45,000 bases of DNA from Chrysomallon squamiferum (GCA_012295275.1 CM022669.1:13007672-13052671); one strand, 5' to 3'. Positions 22,041 through 32,849 are shown, numbered from the stretch's first letter. A program made the numbers and translations. Notes: generated by a model not told the origin, from the sequence alone.

Positions 22041-22459
22041 GCGATAGTGTTTACATTGTTCTCGAGCCTTTTCAGTTTGATTGACGTTTAGAAGTTCGAA
22101 AATCGTCAGTTCTATAAGAAATTACTTTTTAATAATACTTCTTCTTTTATTCACCCCCCCCGTCTCTCTCTCTCAGCTTTGGTGATAATCAACAATAACG
22201 CAAAATTATATTTTTAGAAAAGAAGAAGAAGAAGAATTTAAAAAAAAAAATAATAATAATACGGACTGTTTTTAAAAGTTATAATTTATTGCTGAGGATT
22301 AATACTGGCTGTTTACGTGACTACTTTCGGTTTGGTTGAAGCATGCGAGTCGTGTAAAACAAAGGAGAGAAGATTTAATGTTTCTGTTGAAGTTTGTACG
22401 TAGATATTGGTTATATGTTTGTTCGACGGAAAATACCGATGTTATATTCGACACTTTGT

Positions 22460-22554
22460 CTCACTGATTATAAACCGACTGGAAGATTTGACAGGGCTGA
22501 ACGAGTGAAAGTTTTCATTCTGTGACAAGTTCGTTTTAGTGGGAAAACTGGAAA
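22460..22554 (+). promoter_or_regulatory. Candidate TATA box and short 5' UTR
   Basis: TATAAA at 22469-22474 lies 81-86 bp before the ATG at 22555. A start near 22500 would leave a 5' UTR of about 55 nt, with no intervening ATG seen after the TATA. An in-frame TAG at 22537-22539 fixes the ATG as the first possible start in its frame. Confidence 0.35.
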
Positions 22555-22606
22555 ATGGAGGATACTGTCATTTTGTTCTGCATTCTGGCGGGTAGCTTAG
22601 TTACAG
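22555..22606 (+). CDS. Candidate first coding exon with signal peptide (gene unknown)
   Basis: The ATG has strong context, A at -3 and G at +4 (AAAATGG), and follows an in-frame stop 15 nt upstream. The exon encodes MEDTVILFCILAGSLVT plus one base. It is a short acidic start followed by a hydrophobic core (VILFCILAGSLV), as in a secretory signal peptide. It ends at ACAG before GTAAAT, a good donor. The exon ends after the first codon base, i.e. a phase-1 intron, the usual phase after signal-peptide exons of secreted or membrane proteins. Reading on past the donor reaches a stop soon in AT-rich sequence. The surrounding 21.6-22.7 kb is the least repetitive part of the window. I do not recognise the gene. 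No matching downstream exon was found by eye, which would imply an intron longer than about 20 kb. A chance ATG-donor pair is the main alternative. Confidence 0.42.
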
Positions 22607-22731
22607 GTAAATCACATTTATGTATTATTTATTTTGTGACAATTTGTTTAAAAGTTATTTTTTGTTTTGTTTTTTTTCCTCGCTAGTTTCCAAAGTATTT
22701 GTGAATAAAAGGATGTATTAAAATTGTTAAA

Positions 22732-22732
<1 letters not shown>

Positions 22733-22826
<94 letters not shown>
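22733..22826. repeat. Compound (GT)n-(GA)n array
   Basis: Perfect GT to 22778 changes directly to perfect GA up to 22826. It lies about 125 bp inside the putative first intron. Confidence 0.97.
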
Positions 22827-22828
<2 letters not shown>

Positions 22829-22966
22829 CAATTAAAGAATTACATTGCTATCTGCTTGTATTACGAGATAACTAAATTACTGAACACAGAGAAAGGTAAA
22901 AATTAACAAAACTAACAGATTCTATAGCTGCTGGATATATTATAATGAGATATCGTTCTTACAACT

Positions 22967-22967
<1 letters not shown>

Positions 22968-23017
<50 letters not shown>
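22968..23017. repeat. (CT)n array
   Basis: Perfect CT for about 50 bp, running into T-rich sequence. Confidence 0.96.
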
Positions 23018-23021
<4 letters not shown>

Positions 23022-23101
23022 CCTTTTTTTCTTTTTCTGTTACTTTTTCTAATTTGTTTTAAAAAAAATTATTTCGTCTTCAGGGGGCAGATTTGTACAA
23101 T

Positions 23102-23104
<3 letters not shown>

Positions 23105-23139
<35 letters not shown>
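23105..23139. repeat. Poly(T) run, 35 nt
   Basis: Followed directly by CACACTGT, as is the poly(T) run at 43505-43546. Confidence 0.95.
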
Positions 23140-24500
23140 CACACTGTATTTTATATTCCGTGCATAATTCATATTTTAGCATGTTATAAATATTATTCTC
23201 ATAGCAGAGACAGTTTCAATCTTTGTTAATTAAACGCACATTTGCGAAAAACATTAACTACCCATAATAGTAGTATTGTTCCCAGATTCAAGAGAATGTA
23301 ACTGTAATTTAGTAAAACATAAAATTAAAAGTGTGGACGTTTGACAGTTGAACTAAACGTTTATTTTAATTTAAATGAACTGATTGTAGACTTCTAATGT
23401 AATACATTTGTTTGACATCAGCTAACATACTCTATTCTGTGTTTTGATGAATTTGGTAGATGAATTTGGGTGGTGAACAGAACCGACACAAAATAACAGC
23501 GTAATAACCTTAGACGATCGCTTTCAGTGAAATGTTTGTGTGTTGTTGTTTGTTTCTTAGAGTTGATTTTTTGGGGGGAATGGGGGGGTCTTATCTCTTT
23601 CATTTTTTTTTTCTTTTCTTTTCTTCTTCGTCTTTCTTTATTTAAAGTGATTCTTTCTGAGATAAATATTATTCCGTTAAAAACGAAATATATGAAAGAG
23701 ACCGAAACTCAAACAGTCCTGCATTCGTCGCCTCCTTTATAAACGAACTTCAAAAGATAGCTAATATAAATATATTCTCTTTGAACGTTTATCAGGCTTT
23801 TCAAGTATTATTATAATTATTGTCTTTAATGAATATGAATTACTTGTTGCTTCATTCGTTATTAAATTAGATTCGGGTGTCACAGAACCTTTATTTTGTT
23901 TCTAAAGAAAGTTAATTATATGAGTGCATTTTCTTTTTCTTTTCTTTTCTTTGATTTTCCGTTCTTTCGTTTCATTTTCTTTCTTTATTTATTTATTTTT
24001 GACTGTACACGCATATACACTGATCAAGAAGGTATGTGTTGATCCAGACAACAACAAATTGAAAAAAAACAAAAAGAAAACTAAACTTGAAAATATTCCT
24101 TAAACGAAAATACAAACCAAACAGGAGATAGACACAAGTTATTCCTATTAGTTATTACATCTAGTACTAGAACACCAGAACGGATATTTTTACTTTACGT
24201 AACACTAAAAAAAAAAAATAATAAAAAAAAATAAAAAATGTTTTTATCGCCGCCTCTTTCTCAACATAATTTCTAAAGGGCAATAACTGAGTTTCTGGGT
24301 TTTTTTTCCCCGTCCGACAAAAAAACGGTTTTAAGGTATTTGCTCAGCTGTCCTACATACGCATGTTCCTAGTTAAGTACCTCAGCGTGCTGGCTTGATT
24401 TCAAACATACACAAATTAACTGTTGGAGAAAAATTAATTAGAAATCGCTTAAAATCAAATAATTAAATGAAACGCTTAACTGTAATGAAATAAAGGAAAG
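23140..24500. other. AT-rich unique sequence, no gene seen
   Basis: TTTTC/CTTTT-rich patches at about 23600-23640 and 23930-24000 and A-rich patches near 24205-24240. No exon or transposon is recognised. Confidence 0.5.
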
Positions 24501-24511
24501 TTTAGTGAACC

Positions 24512-24575
24512 AAAAAAAAAAAAAAAAAAGGAAAAGAAAAAAAAGAAAGAAAGGAAAATGGAAAAGAAAACGAAA
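24512..24575. repeat. A/G-rich low-complexity tract
   Basis: Poly(A) of about 18 followed by AAAG/AAAGG units. The Lys/Arg frame is not a gene. Confidence 0.88.
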
Positions 24576-24603
24576 CTTTAGAATAATTAAAATATCAAGT
24601 TTC

Positions 24604-24607
<4 letters not shown>

Positions 24608-24641
<34 letters not shown>
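24608..24641. repeat. Poly(T) run, 34 nt
   Basis: Uninterrupted T homopolymer. Confidence 0.95.
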
Positions 24642-24645
<4 letters not shown>

Positions 24646-24703
24646 TTGAAGAATTTGGAGAAATCTTATCTTTCCGTTAGATCAAGACAGGTTTTCTTTT
24701 TTT

Positions 24704-24706
<3 letters not shown>

Positions 24707-24740
<34 letters not shown>
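24707..24740. repeat. (TC)n array
   Basis: Perfect TC for about 34 bp. Confidence 0.95.
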
Positions 24741-24745
<5 letters not shown>

Positions 24746-24917
24746 CAGCTTCGTTTGGTGTGGGTCTCTGTTCACTTACGTAAATCTGAAATGGAAATCT
24801 GATCTGTATTTGTTCTTTTCGACCACTGCTGTCCTAGCACTCAACAAAACAAATAAGAAATTCGTACAAAATAAATATAAATCCCAAAAGCTATGTTACT
24901 AAATGAGACATCTTTCC

Positions 24918-24942
24918 TTTTTTTTTTTTTTTTTTTTTTTTT
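24918..24942. repeat. Poly(T) run, 25 nt
   Basis: Uninterrupted T homopolymer. Confidence 0.94.
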
Positions 24943-25069
24943 GTCATTACTTTCTGTTATCAACTAATCTAAGCAATTCCTGACATGATAAAATTTAATA
25001 ATCTTCATAGGAAATTTCACTTTTGAACAGATCATGTTTCCCTTAGACAGGAACGCGTCACGGCGCGCA

Positions 25070-25143
25070 CATAAATAAATAAATAAATGTAATAATTTTA
25101 CACGCACGCATGCGCGCGTACACACACACACACACACACACAT
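25070..25143. repeat. (AAAT)n, CpG-rich (GCAC)n and (CA)n short tracts
   Basis: AAAT at about 25071-25088, alternating GCGCGC/GCAC words at about 25101-25121 that could adopt Z-DNA, then (CA)n to about 25142. Confidence 0.85.
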
Positions 25144-25175
25144 CAGTCGTGGGCAATAAGCCAGCAGTAGCAATG

Positions 25176-25258
25176 AGAAGGGTCGATCCTACAGCCCTGA
25201 TATCTCATTTCAACACAGTATGGAGGTACAGTCCGTTCACTTAATCACCACAATATGC
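25176..25258 (-). mobile_element. tRNA-like SINE remnant
   Basis: On the minus strand, TTGTGGTGATTAAG (A-box-like, near 25254-25241) precedes GTAGGATCGACCC (B-box-like, 25192-25180). The box spacing is about 50 bp, longer than in a true tRNA. GTAGGATC is shared with the copy at 43405-43485, which suggests the same family. The tail is not clear. Confidence 0.45.
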
Positions 25259-25336
25259 CGAACAGAATAGAAATCTCAATTATACTAAGTCCAGTCCATG
25301 TTTTGTAAAATGGCATATCAGTCCGGATTTAATTTA

Positions 25337-25389
<53 letters not shown>

Positions 25390-25455
25390 CATCGTCGTCG
25401 TTGTTGTTATTACTGCTACTACTACTGATATTGCTGCTGCTGTTGTTGCTGATGA
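25337..25455. repeat. (ATT)n then mixed triplet tract
   Basis: ATT triplets at about 25337-25390, then degenerate TCG/TTG/ACT/GCT triplets to about 25455. Confidence 0.92.
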
Positions 25456-25499
25456 TGAAGCTGTTGTTAAGTAACATTTAATTAAAGTAACATGGAGTG

Positions 25500-26640
25500 T
25501 ATACACTTTTTCATTTAACGGATCCCTGAGTGGTTTGTTTGTGGAGAGATACTGCGCGGGATGTGATTTTCTTTTTTTTTCTTTTTAATTTGTTTTTTTT
25601 TTTTTTTTTAACCTTTATTCCGTGACAGTATTCATCACGCAGCGGTCTTCACAGTAAACGTCGTGTCTGACGTATTGAACGTCACACAACGCTTGTCACC
25701 AGCGTGTACAATTATCAGTTTAACATCGTTAACAAACATTCGACATTTCCCTCATTACGTTGTCAGCGACAAGTATCACGTGTCAAGGTCAAATGTTTTG
25801 TCGTCTGCAGCTCGTCCCGTGCATGCAGCAGTCGCGCTAACCAATACCAGATTTTTTTTTTTTTTTTAAATTTTTATTTTGTTTCCGCGCACTTCGCCAG
25901 GTGGCCATGTCATTAAAGTTCATTCAGTGCGCGCGCTTTCCGCATTAGGCTCGCGTGCGGAAATCGATTAATATTTGTTTTGTTTCCTAATATTTCACGT
26001 CTGTTCGGAAACATTTGGTTGGGGAGAGGAGTTTAGGGTTCAGTCGATAAAAAGCTGTAAGATGGTGGTGGTTCTTGAGTATCAATTATTTGATTTCTGT
26101 TGTAGTATTTTATTTTATTTTATTTTATTTTTCTGTACTTTCGAACAGTTAATGTAATTTCGTGTCGGCATCTTTGATAAATTACGTAAAACGTGTTTTG
26201 CTTTAATAAGGTTTGTCGAGTGCTTAATGATTTTAAAATGTAACTTCTTAAACGGTTTTGCAAAAGTCGTTTTTAAAGAAACCAAACTAAAAGAAATCAG
26301 CGCAAGATAATAGAAATTTATATCTTTTATATTTTATTGCACAGTACTGACTTTTTTCTTTTTTCTTCTTTTATCTTTTTATTTGTTTAATTTTTTCCAA
26401 ATTTTTATTCATATAATGTATTTGGAAACAAGTCAGTTTTACGAATTGGTAGAGTAATGATCTTAAAAACACATTTATTCACAAGAATAACCATCGTGAT
26501 AAAGTGTATCTTGACGCTCAAGAGAAAAAAGAAGAAGAAAAAGATATGGCCGGCTACCAATCGAGAGAAACCTTTTAATACTACAGGCAAACTGCAGTCA
26601 TTTTTCAAAATCTATTTCTCTTCAGCTGTATGTTACTGTC
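25500..26640. other. Unique sequence, partly CpG-rich
   Basis: 25620-25960 is richer in CpG than the background (for example GCGCGCGC near 25931-25937). Open frames of 60-70 residues cross it without any recognisable domain. T-rich runs lie at about 25598-25610 and 25851-25868. No gene is called. Confidence 0.45.
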
Positions 26641-26655
26641 ACTTATTTATCTTTA

Positions 26656-26675
26656 ATATATATATATATAATCTG

Positions 26676-26708
<33 letters not shown>
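26656..26708. repeat. (AT)n arrays with a duplicated flank
   Basis: Two (AT)n blocks at about 26657-26671 and 26678-26708 are each followed by AATCTGTT, so the segment looks like a local duplication. Confidence 0.9.
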
Positions 26709-26710
<2 letters not shown>

Positions 26711-26736
26711 CTGTTGTAAACAAGTTAAGCAAAAAG

Positions 26737-26836
26737 TAATAATAATAATAAAGATTAAATGCTGCTAATCAGAAGACAACAACAACACATACTAACACTA
26801 CTACTACTACTACTACTACTAATAATAATAATAATG
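26737..26836. repeat. (AAT)n, (AAC)n, (ACT)n short tracts
   Basis: AAT at about 26738-26751, AAC at about 26775-26787, and ACT passing into AAT at about 26797-26834. Confidence 0.9.
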
Positions 26837-26982
26837 TTAAACATTTTAAAATTAATATTTCTATTATTTTCTTATGGAATTTTTTTTTATTTTCCTTACA
26901 TTTATTATATTCCCCTTCCTTGTTGAGCTCTTTTTCCGCAGACTTTTAAAAAAAAAAAAAAACATCTTTAGCCGTTTAAATT

Positions 26983-27005
26983 AAAAAAAAAAAAAAAAAA
27001 AAAAA
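26983..27005. repeat. Poly(A) run, 23 nt
   Basis: A second A run lies just upstream at about 26948-26962. Confidence 0.93.
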
Positions 27006-27009
27006 TTGA

Positions 27010-27640
27010 CTATCGTCTTCTTCGCGGTAATCAAATAGTTCTCCACGTCTGCTGTGTGAGCGAGCTAATTTCTCACATATTAAATAAAGCCGTTTTCCAG
27101 CTTTTCCGTCAAACACTCCATCGCAGCGGTTAACTGCGTAACATTCAAACACCATCAGCGCCGATCCACCTTGTCAATGGCCTACTAAATTTCGCTAAAC
27201 ATCAGAAGTTAATTTGGGCAAATTTTGCTCTTTTTATTTTTTTCATTTTTTATTTTTACAGAAATAAAATCTCGGGAATCAGGCGAAGCGTGGCTTTACA
27301 GATTTAATTCCCGTTTACCCTTTTATCGTTTTCCATTCGCTATTTTCAACACGGCGCCCATAGCTAGCTGTACTCGAAATCGAGCGCTTTATATAATTGA
27401 CCTTAACCTCAACGTACGCCTTGCACTCGCGGGAAAATTCGTCTGCCGTTTGTCCTACTAATATTGACAGAGGTTTGGTTTATAACCGCTTGCGTCTGCC
27501 TGGAAGACAGTATCCATAAATGGCCGGTGGAGAATGCATTATCTTTAATTAAATTATCCCATAATTGTTTTATTAATATTGCACACTTCGCTGTTAACAC
27601 AGAAGCTTGCGTTAGCCATTAAAAGGTTTCGTGGTTATTA
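27010..27640. other. Complex unique sequence, candidate conserved non-coding DNA
   Basis: Over 600 bp with almost no microsatellite and balanced composition, unusual here. It holds an E2F-like CGCGGGAAAA near 27429-27438 and TGACCTTAACCTCAA near 27399-27413 (nuclear-receptor half-site-like). Open frames 27225-27461 (plus) and 27409-27600 (minus) show no known domain. Confidence 0.35.
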
Positions 27641-27664
27641 GGTACTAAAGCAGAAATATGAATC

Positions 27665-27735
27665 TGGCCGAGTATGACTGTGGTTAAGTCGTAGATGACA
27701 TGAGCTGCAGGTACAGAGATCGCACGCAGATGCCG
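27665..27735 (+). mobile_element. Possible decayed tRNA-like element
   Basis: GACTGTGGTTAAGTCG (27676-27691) resembles an A box and matches GGTTAAGTCG of the SINE at 19984-20075. A B-box is not clear; the nearest candidate is GAGATCGCACGC near 27717. Only the shared word supports the call. Confidence 0.3.
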
Positions 27736-27864
27736 GGTTGTTACAGAGCTGGGTATAGTTACGTAACGGTATGAAGAAAAAGATTGAAGATCATTATTAT
27801 GAAGTTATTTAATAACTGTAACTAAATGATGTTAAAACAGTATGGACTGTTACGCCTTATACGT

Positions 27865-27900
27865 GTAACTAAATAAATAAATAAATAAAATAAAAAATAG
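27865..27900. repeat. (AAAT)n short array
   Basis: AAAT units of about 30 bp. Confidence 0.9.
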
Positions 27901-28639
27901 TAATAAGGAAATCAGAACATTTTGTTTGAAACTCTATATTTTAATTTTAATGTCTCACAATAAATAATATGCAGTTGTACAAGATTCAGTATGTCCAATA
28001 ACAACTGTCATCAAAAAAAGAAAAGAAAAAGCGACATTAGAATAAGGCAAGATAGAAGTTATGATGTTGTAGTAGTGACAGTAGTTGGAATAGTTCTGTT
28101 AATAACAGAAACAGCAATAGCAGAAATGGTTGATAGTGACGATAGTGGTGGCAGCAGTGAATGTCGTCACAGCAATGGTATCTCTTCAACTGCCGAATAT
28201 TGGCAAACACTGACGACTGCGAAAAGGTTTCTGTTCGGCAGAATTGCATTGTTCTTATTCGGAACACATATTTGCCAAGGCGACTGTTTTATATTTAAGT
28301 CTGGGAGACGTTTATTGACACACTTCAACACGAAGCAGACGACATGGCCGGAGCGTCACGCAGGTCGTGTTGTACAATGTGTTACTAACAAGTCTCGTGC
28401 AGTTAACGAGACGCCTCTATCTGGATGGTGAACTTCCAAGATGGAGTCAGTTATTGTATGCCGTAATTATGGTGACCATCGGGAAAGGGTTTGCTGGAGA
28501 AGAGAGGAGGGGGTGGGGGAAGCAATAAGGTGTAGCCACATGATACGAATGCTTTAAACGAAAAAATTCGTGTTGAATCACAAACAACAAAGCCGTAAAG
28601 TTGTACAAAAAAAAATTCATTGTACGGTTTTCACTCTTT

Positions 28640-28649
28640 CTTATTTATT

Positions 28650-28685
<36 letters not shown>
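28640..28685. repeat. (TTTA)n-(ATT)n tract
   Basis: TTTA units to about 28660, then ATT triplets to about 28684. Confidence 0.93.
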
Positions 28686-28759
28686 TGTGCTTTCATTTGT
28701 ATTTATTGTTGTAATTTCTTGTTTTGTATATATAAATAATTTTTGGTATTACATTGTTA

Positions 28760-28761
<2 letters not shown>

Positions 28762-28840
<79 letters not shown>
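28762..28840. repeat. Compound (TC)n-(TA)n array
   Basis: Perfect TC to about 28815 passes directly to perfect TA up to about 28840. Confidence 0.97.
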
Positions 28841-29049
28841 GCTAATGCAAACGTCAAATATTTTCGAAATATCTATGATTAAAGCTTACGTATTTTGGGA
28901 CATTAATCGGATATCGAGGAAGATTCCATTTTCTTCCGTTTCTCGAATTTCTTTCCCAAAATATGTTCCGTTCGGTGTCCATTATTTCATTTGTCCCCCG
29001 CTAAGTTTCTATCAGAAAACGGCACGCACGACAACACAAAATTGTAAAA

Positions 29050-29340
29050 TATTCCTGTAATTCGCAGTCGGAACGAAAATTATGCAAATTCTCCATAACA
29101 TCTATTTTTATTGAAGGTAATTTACGACGTCTGAAACGGACAAACCTATTCATGCGATTTTGTCTTCAACAGTTCGCTCGTGTGACAACGCCTTTAGTAG
29201 CCGTCTAATAACGCTTGCAGATGATCGATGCCTGCAATTGCTGTCAATCGCTATTGTGGACGAATCAATCAATTGAACTGCTCGACATCTCCGAGACGAT
29301 TGATGCTATTGATACGTTTACAAGGATCTGCTCGTGCTTG
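29050..29340. promoter_or_regulatory. Candidate cis-regulatory island (octamer, SOX, PBX/HOX-like sites)
   Basis: Microsatellite-free DNA with a perfect octamer ATGCAAAT (29082-29089), a SOX-like CTATTGTGG (29251-29259), and clustered ATCAATCAATTGA (29264-29276) and GATTGATG (29298-29305) of PBX/HOX/homeodomain type. Such clustering is typical of developmental enhancers, but short motifs are common by chance in AT-rich DNA. Confidence 0.35.
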
Positions 29341-29433
29341 TACTAAATGCACCATTCTGTTAATAGAGCGAAGCGTACGGAGGTCTTCGGAGCTTTGTGT
29401 TACATAAAGCAGTCACAGATAATTCCCGTGCAG

Positions 29434-29500
29434 AGAACCGTTGCCCAGTGGTTAGGTCCACTTAAGACGGTGGTACGTTCAAAAATCAGTTCTGTTCAGA
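29434..29500 (+). mobile_element. tRNA-derived SINE head
   Basis: TTGCCCAGTGGTTAGG (29441-29456) is a good A box and GTTCAAAAATC (29477-29487) a decayed B box about 35 bp downstream. The order and spacing suit RNA polymerase III. No cloverleaf or tail is visible, so it is a truncated, decayed element rather than a tRNA gene. Confidence 0.5.
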
Positions 29501-29669
29501 ACCTTCAATTTGATTATTTTGCCTACGTACTATTGATTTACCGAAGACAATAGTATGTGTTTGTAACTGAGATGTTCTTATAAATAATATTCATCGAATC
29601 CATAAAGAAAACGTATAGCTCTAATTTTTAGCTCGTGGAAAAATGTGTGTCTAAATGATCTTTTGCTGC

Positions 29670-29671
<2 letters not shown>

Positions 29672-29707
<36 letters not shown>
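29672..29707. repeat. (AC)n array
   Basis: Perfect AC for about 35 bp. Confidence 0.95.
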
Positions 29708-29709
<2 letters not shown>

Positions 29710-29896
29710 GATAGAAATACATCTGATAATGGTTAATTATAAAATAACACGGACCATTCCTAAACAAAAGTTCATTGGTCCGTTTATTTCTGATTACGTT
29801 TAGTGAAAGTGTTATTTACCTGTAGCTGTTAAACCATTGTATTTGATGATTTTAACAAGTGCCGTTATTTTAAATAGAAAAATAATGTTTCGAAGA

Positions 29897-30030
<134 letters not shown>

Positions 30031-30342
30031 ACCACTGTTATCGTTACTGCTGCTGCTGTTGATACTACTGCCACCACCATTTTCATTGTACTGGAGTTAC
30101 ACTCCAGAAAATTGGATAATGGAATGCTAATTATTGATTTTACAGACCACTGTTGATGTAGAACTGCATTCTTTACGAAGCTTTTACAGATGCACATCTG
30201 TACATGAAATGTGTGCTATGCCAGTTGTTATTTTAATTTTCCCTCGACTGATTTGAATGACAAACATCCGGTATTTAACATTTGATAGAGAGATAGCCTC
30301 AAAGTTTAACCAATAATCATTTTTTTACTCATTTAAACTTTC

Positions 30343-30349
30343 ATCATCA

Positions 30350-30400
<51 letters not shown>
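30343..30400. repeat. (ATC)n-(ATT)n array
   Basis: ATC triplets at about 30343-30351, then ATT to about 30400. Confidence 0.94.
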
Positions 30401-30401
<1 letters not shown>

Positions 30402-30486
30402 AAAAGATTATTCAATAATTTGAAACGACGTATTGCGTGACATCTTTAACTAGTAAAAACTCTGTTGCAATATCAAGCTGCATGTT

Positions 30487-30505
30487 GCTGCTACTACTAC
30501 TACTC

Positions 30506-30537
<32 letters not shown>

Positions 30538-30650
30538 GCTATTACTATTCCTATTACTACTATTACTACTGCTACTCAACTACTAATGCCATTTTTATCT
30601 GCAAGTATCATTATTATCATCATTATCATCATCATCGTGATTATCATCAT
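30487..30650. repeat. (ACT)n tract with (ATC)n end
   Basis: ACT triplets at about 30491-30538, degenerate ACT/ATT to about 30585, then ATT/ATC at about 30610-30650. Confidence 0.92.
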
Positions 30651-30659
30651 TTATTCATT

Positions 30660-30989
30660 ACCACTGTTCTTACAATGCTCGAAAGACTGACGCCATTTGT
30701 ACTTCCTCTTGAACTGGGAAGCATCTGCCCTCTTGAGCAGAAACAAGCGCATGGAGAAGAAGTCAACAAGGTATGACGAACAATACGCATCTTCTCGGTC
30801 TGCTCTCAGAGAATCTGCCCTGGTAGCTAATTCTTTGCTATCCACAAAGTCAAGAGATGTCGATGATGGGCAGAGAAGAACTCGCTCAAGAGCACGCGTC
30901 CATTGATAAATGACTCTTAATGTTTCCGATGTCCTAGTTAATCAATAGTCTCCCTTTAGAACATGACGCTCCATTGAGGAGGACGCTTT

Positions 30990-31019
<30 letters not shown>
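30660..31019 (+). pseudogene. Possible retrocopy of an unknown transcript with poly(A) tail
   Basis: Complex, purine-balanced sequence ends in a plus-strand poly(A) of about 26 nt (30994-31019). A plus frame of about 69 codons (30697-30906) reads through it, containing KKSTRYDEQYASSRSALRES and ending in TGA 88 bp before the poly(A), the order expected of coding end, 3' UTR and tail. The minus strand is also open for about 96 codons (30941-30654), so the coding strand is not certain; that frame contains SKELATRADSLRADRED, faintly like a retroelement Gag tail. No AATAAA is seen just before the tail and no target duplication was found. Confidence 0.3.
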
Positions 31020-31024
<5 letters not shown>

Positions 31025-31790
31025 CTCGCTTATCTCATGACACAGTGACTGTGAGTTCAGACTGTAGATGTTCCCGGACAAGACCACGTTATCAGATTGT
31101 TTTGTAGCTATCGGAGAGACATTGCCTTGGAGAAATACGGGCAGAAAAGTTCAATATCTTCGGGTGATATATTGAGCGTTTATCTTTCTTGAAGCATCCA
31201 TATATTTCCCGTCTTTGACAGTCATCCCTCAGTGTACGCTAGATTTGGTGCAAAACTGGCCGATTTATTCTTTCACAGATAGACGAATATAAATAGTTCC
31301 TGCAGCAATTTTGAACCTATTCTGAAGAATGTCTCCTAATGTTTGTTTTTTCTTATTTTATTTTTTTTATTTTTTATTTTTATTTTTATTTTTTTGTCTT
31401 TATTGTGGCATCTACGAATAGTTTTCAGAGACTCTTGGTAGTTCTGTGTGTTTATAAATCAAATGAAGAATCTCAGAGAAAGAAAGAAATAAAGAAAAAA
31501 AGAAAAAAAATTCAGATGGTTTATTCCTACAGATAACTACGACTTGCAGTGGAACCTTACTTTCTTTCTTCTTTTTTTTCTTCTGGAAATACATTTTCAG
31601 CAGGGTGATAATCATCAGCCGTTAATAGAAACCTTTAGAGCTGATCTCAGTTTTTAACAGTTCAGTCGTATAAGAAGTTTAAATGTTATTGACAGGTACC
31701 GGCTGTTTCTAATTAAATGATATTACGAACGTTCGTAAATATGTATGTACATACGCACTCTCGTACCCAGCATGCATGCAGTCATACTTA
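31020..31790. other. Unique sequence, no gene seen
   Basis: Mostly moderate-complexity DNA with TTTTA/TTTTTA-rich patches at about 31350-31400 and A/AAG patches at about 31478-31512. Confidence 0.5.
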
Positions 31791-31792
31791 AA

Positions 31793-31794
<2 letters not shown>

Positions 31795-31864
<70 letters not shown>
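31795..31864. repeat. (TC)n array
   Basis: Perfect TC for about 70 bp. Confidence 0.97.
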
Positions 31865-31867
<3 letters not shown>

Positions 31868-31869
31868 TT

Positions 31870-32636
31870 AGAATAATTTAAGTGAATTTCATTTTAATTA
31901 TGTTTTTCATATTTTAAATGATAAAAAAGAATAAAGATTGCCTTACCAGCTGTGTTTTTTTCGCAGTCACGAAAATGGAAAAAAGAAACTTATTAGAAAA
32001 AATTTCAGTTAATCGTATAAAAATTGTACAATAAATAACTAATATTCATACTGAATTACACACTTAAAAGAATATTTCCAAATATTTATGAGTTTGTACT
32101 TTTGAAGTCCTCTAAAGTACGTTTTATAAATTTAGTGAAAAAAAATGAAAAACAACTTCATCGAAATAAATAAACGACGAATGGTTGGAAATAATTAAGT
32201 TTTATTTCATCTAACCGTCAGACAGTATTTCAGTATGCATCTATCACATCTACGAAATCACAGTTTTTTTGCTTTGGAATGAGACAAACCACACTTTGGG
32301 CATGCTAATAATGTGATATAATCATTGAAAAATGTTCCCCCATAACAGCAGTGGAAGAAACATTTGCCCGTTTGTTCTAATCAGCCAATTTCATCTGGCA
32401 TTTTCCGATGTCGGATTTGTAACACTCGAATGTTATAACGAATCGTGTAAGGAAATGCCTTCTCGATAAATCAGAAACTATGTTGTTCATTTATGTTGTT
32501 TTATCCACGTACATTTGACAGTAGAATCGATACTTACTTCATTATGTTCACACTGTATGTGTCATATGAACGTAATGCTGACTGGACATGCTTGTCAAGT
32601 GTGATGTTTCTGCAGCTGATGAAAATTTATAAAACA
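31870..32636. other. AT-rich unique sequence, no gene seen
   Basis: No array, splice-flanked frame or RNA gene is recognised. Confidence 0.5.
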
Positions 32637-32674
32637 TACTATGAAGTGGGTGTTTATATTAATACCCACTTCAT

Positions 32675-32678
<4 letters not shown>
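32637..32678. repeat. Perfect 15-bp inverted repeat (stem-loop)
   Basis: TACTATGAAGTGGGT (32637-32651) is exactly inverted at 32664-32678, with a 12-nt AT-rich loop. Two or three further loop pairs are possible. The right arm runs directly into a (CA)n array. Confidence 0.93.
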
Positions 32679-32720
<42 letters not shown>

Positions 32721-32832
32721 TACATACATAGACACATACATACATTCATAGACATATATACATACATACAGACAGACATACATAGACATACATACATAGA
32801 CACACACATACATACATATACGTACTCAAGCA
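32678..32832. repeat. (CA)n then (CATA)n/(GACA)n tract
   Basis: Perfect (CA)n at about 32678-32716, then CATA/GACA tetranucleotides to about 32820. Confidence 0.95.
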
Positions 32833-32849
32833 CTCACCACACACAGTTT

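Noticed and set aside
22075-22110. B-box-like AGTTCGAAAATC near 22092
   Set aside because: The A-box candidate upstream is poor, and the segment lies in the promoter-like region of the candidate exon.
27991-28431. A 146-residue plus-strand open frame starting with ATG
   Set aside because: Its middle is degenerate AGT/GTG triplet repeat, the rest shows no domain, and nothing marks a splice or promoter context. The 28190-28430 part has more complex sequence, but no homology can be claimed by eye.
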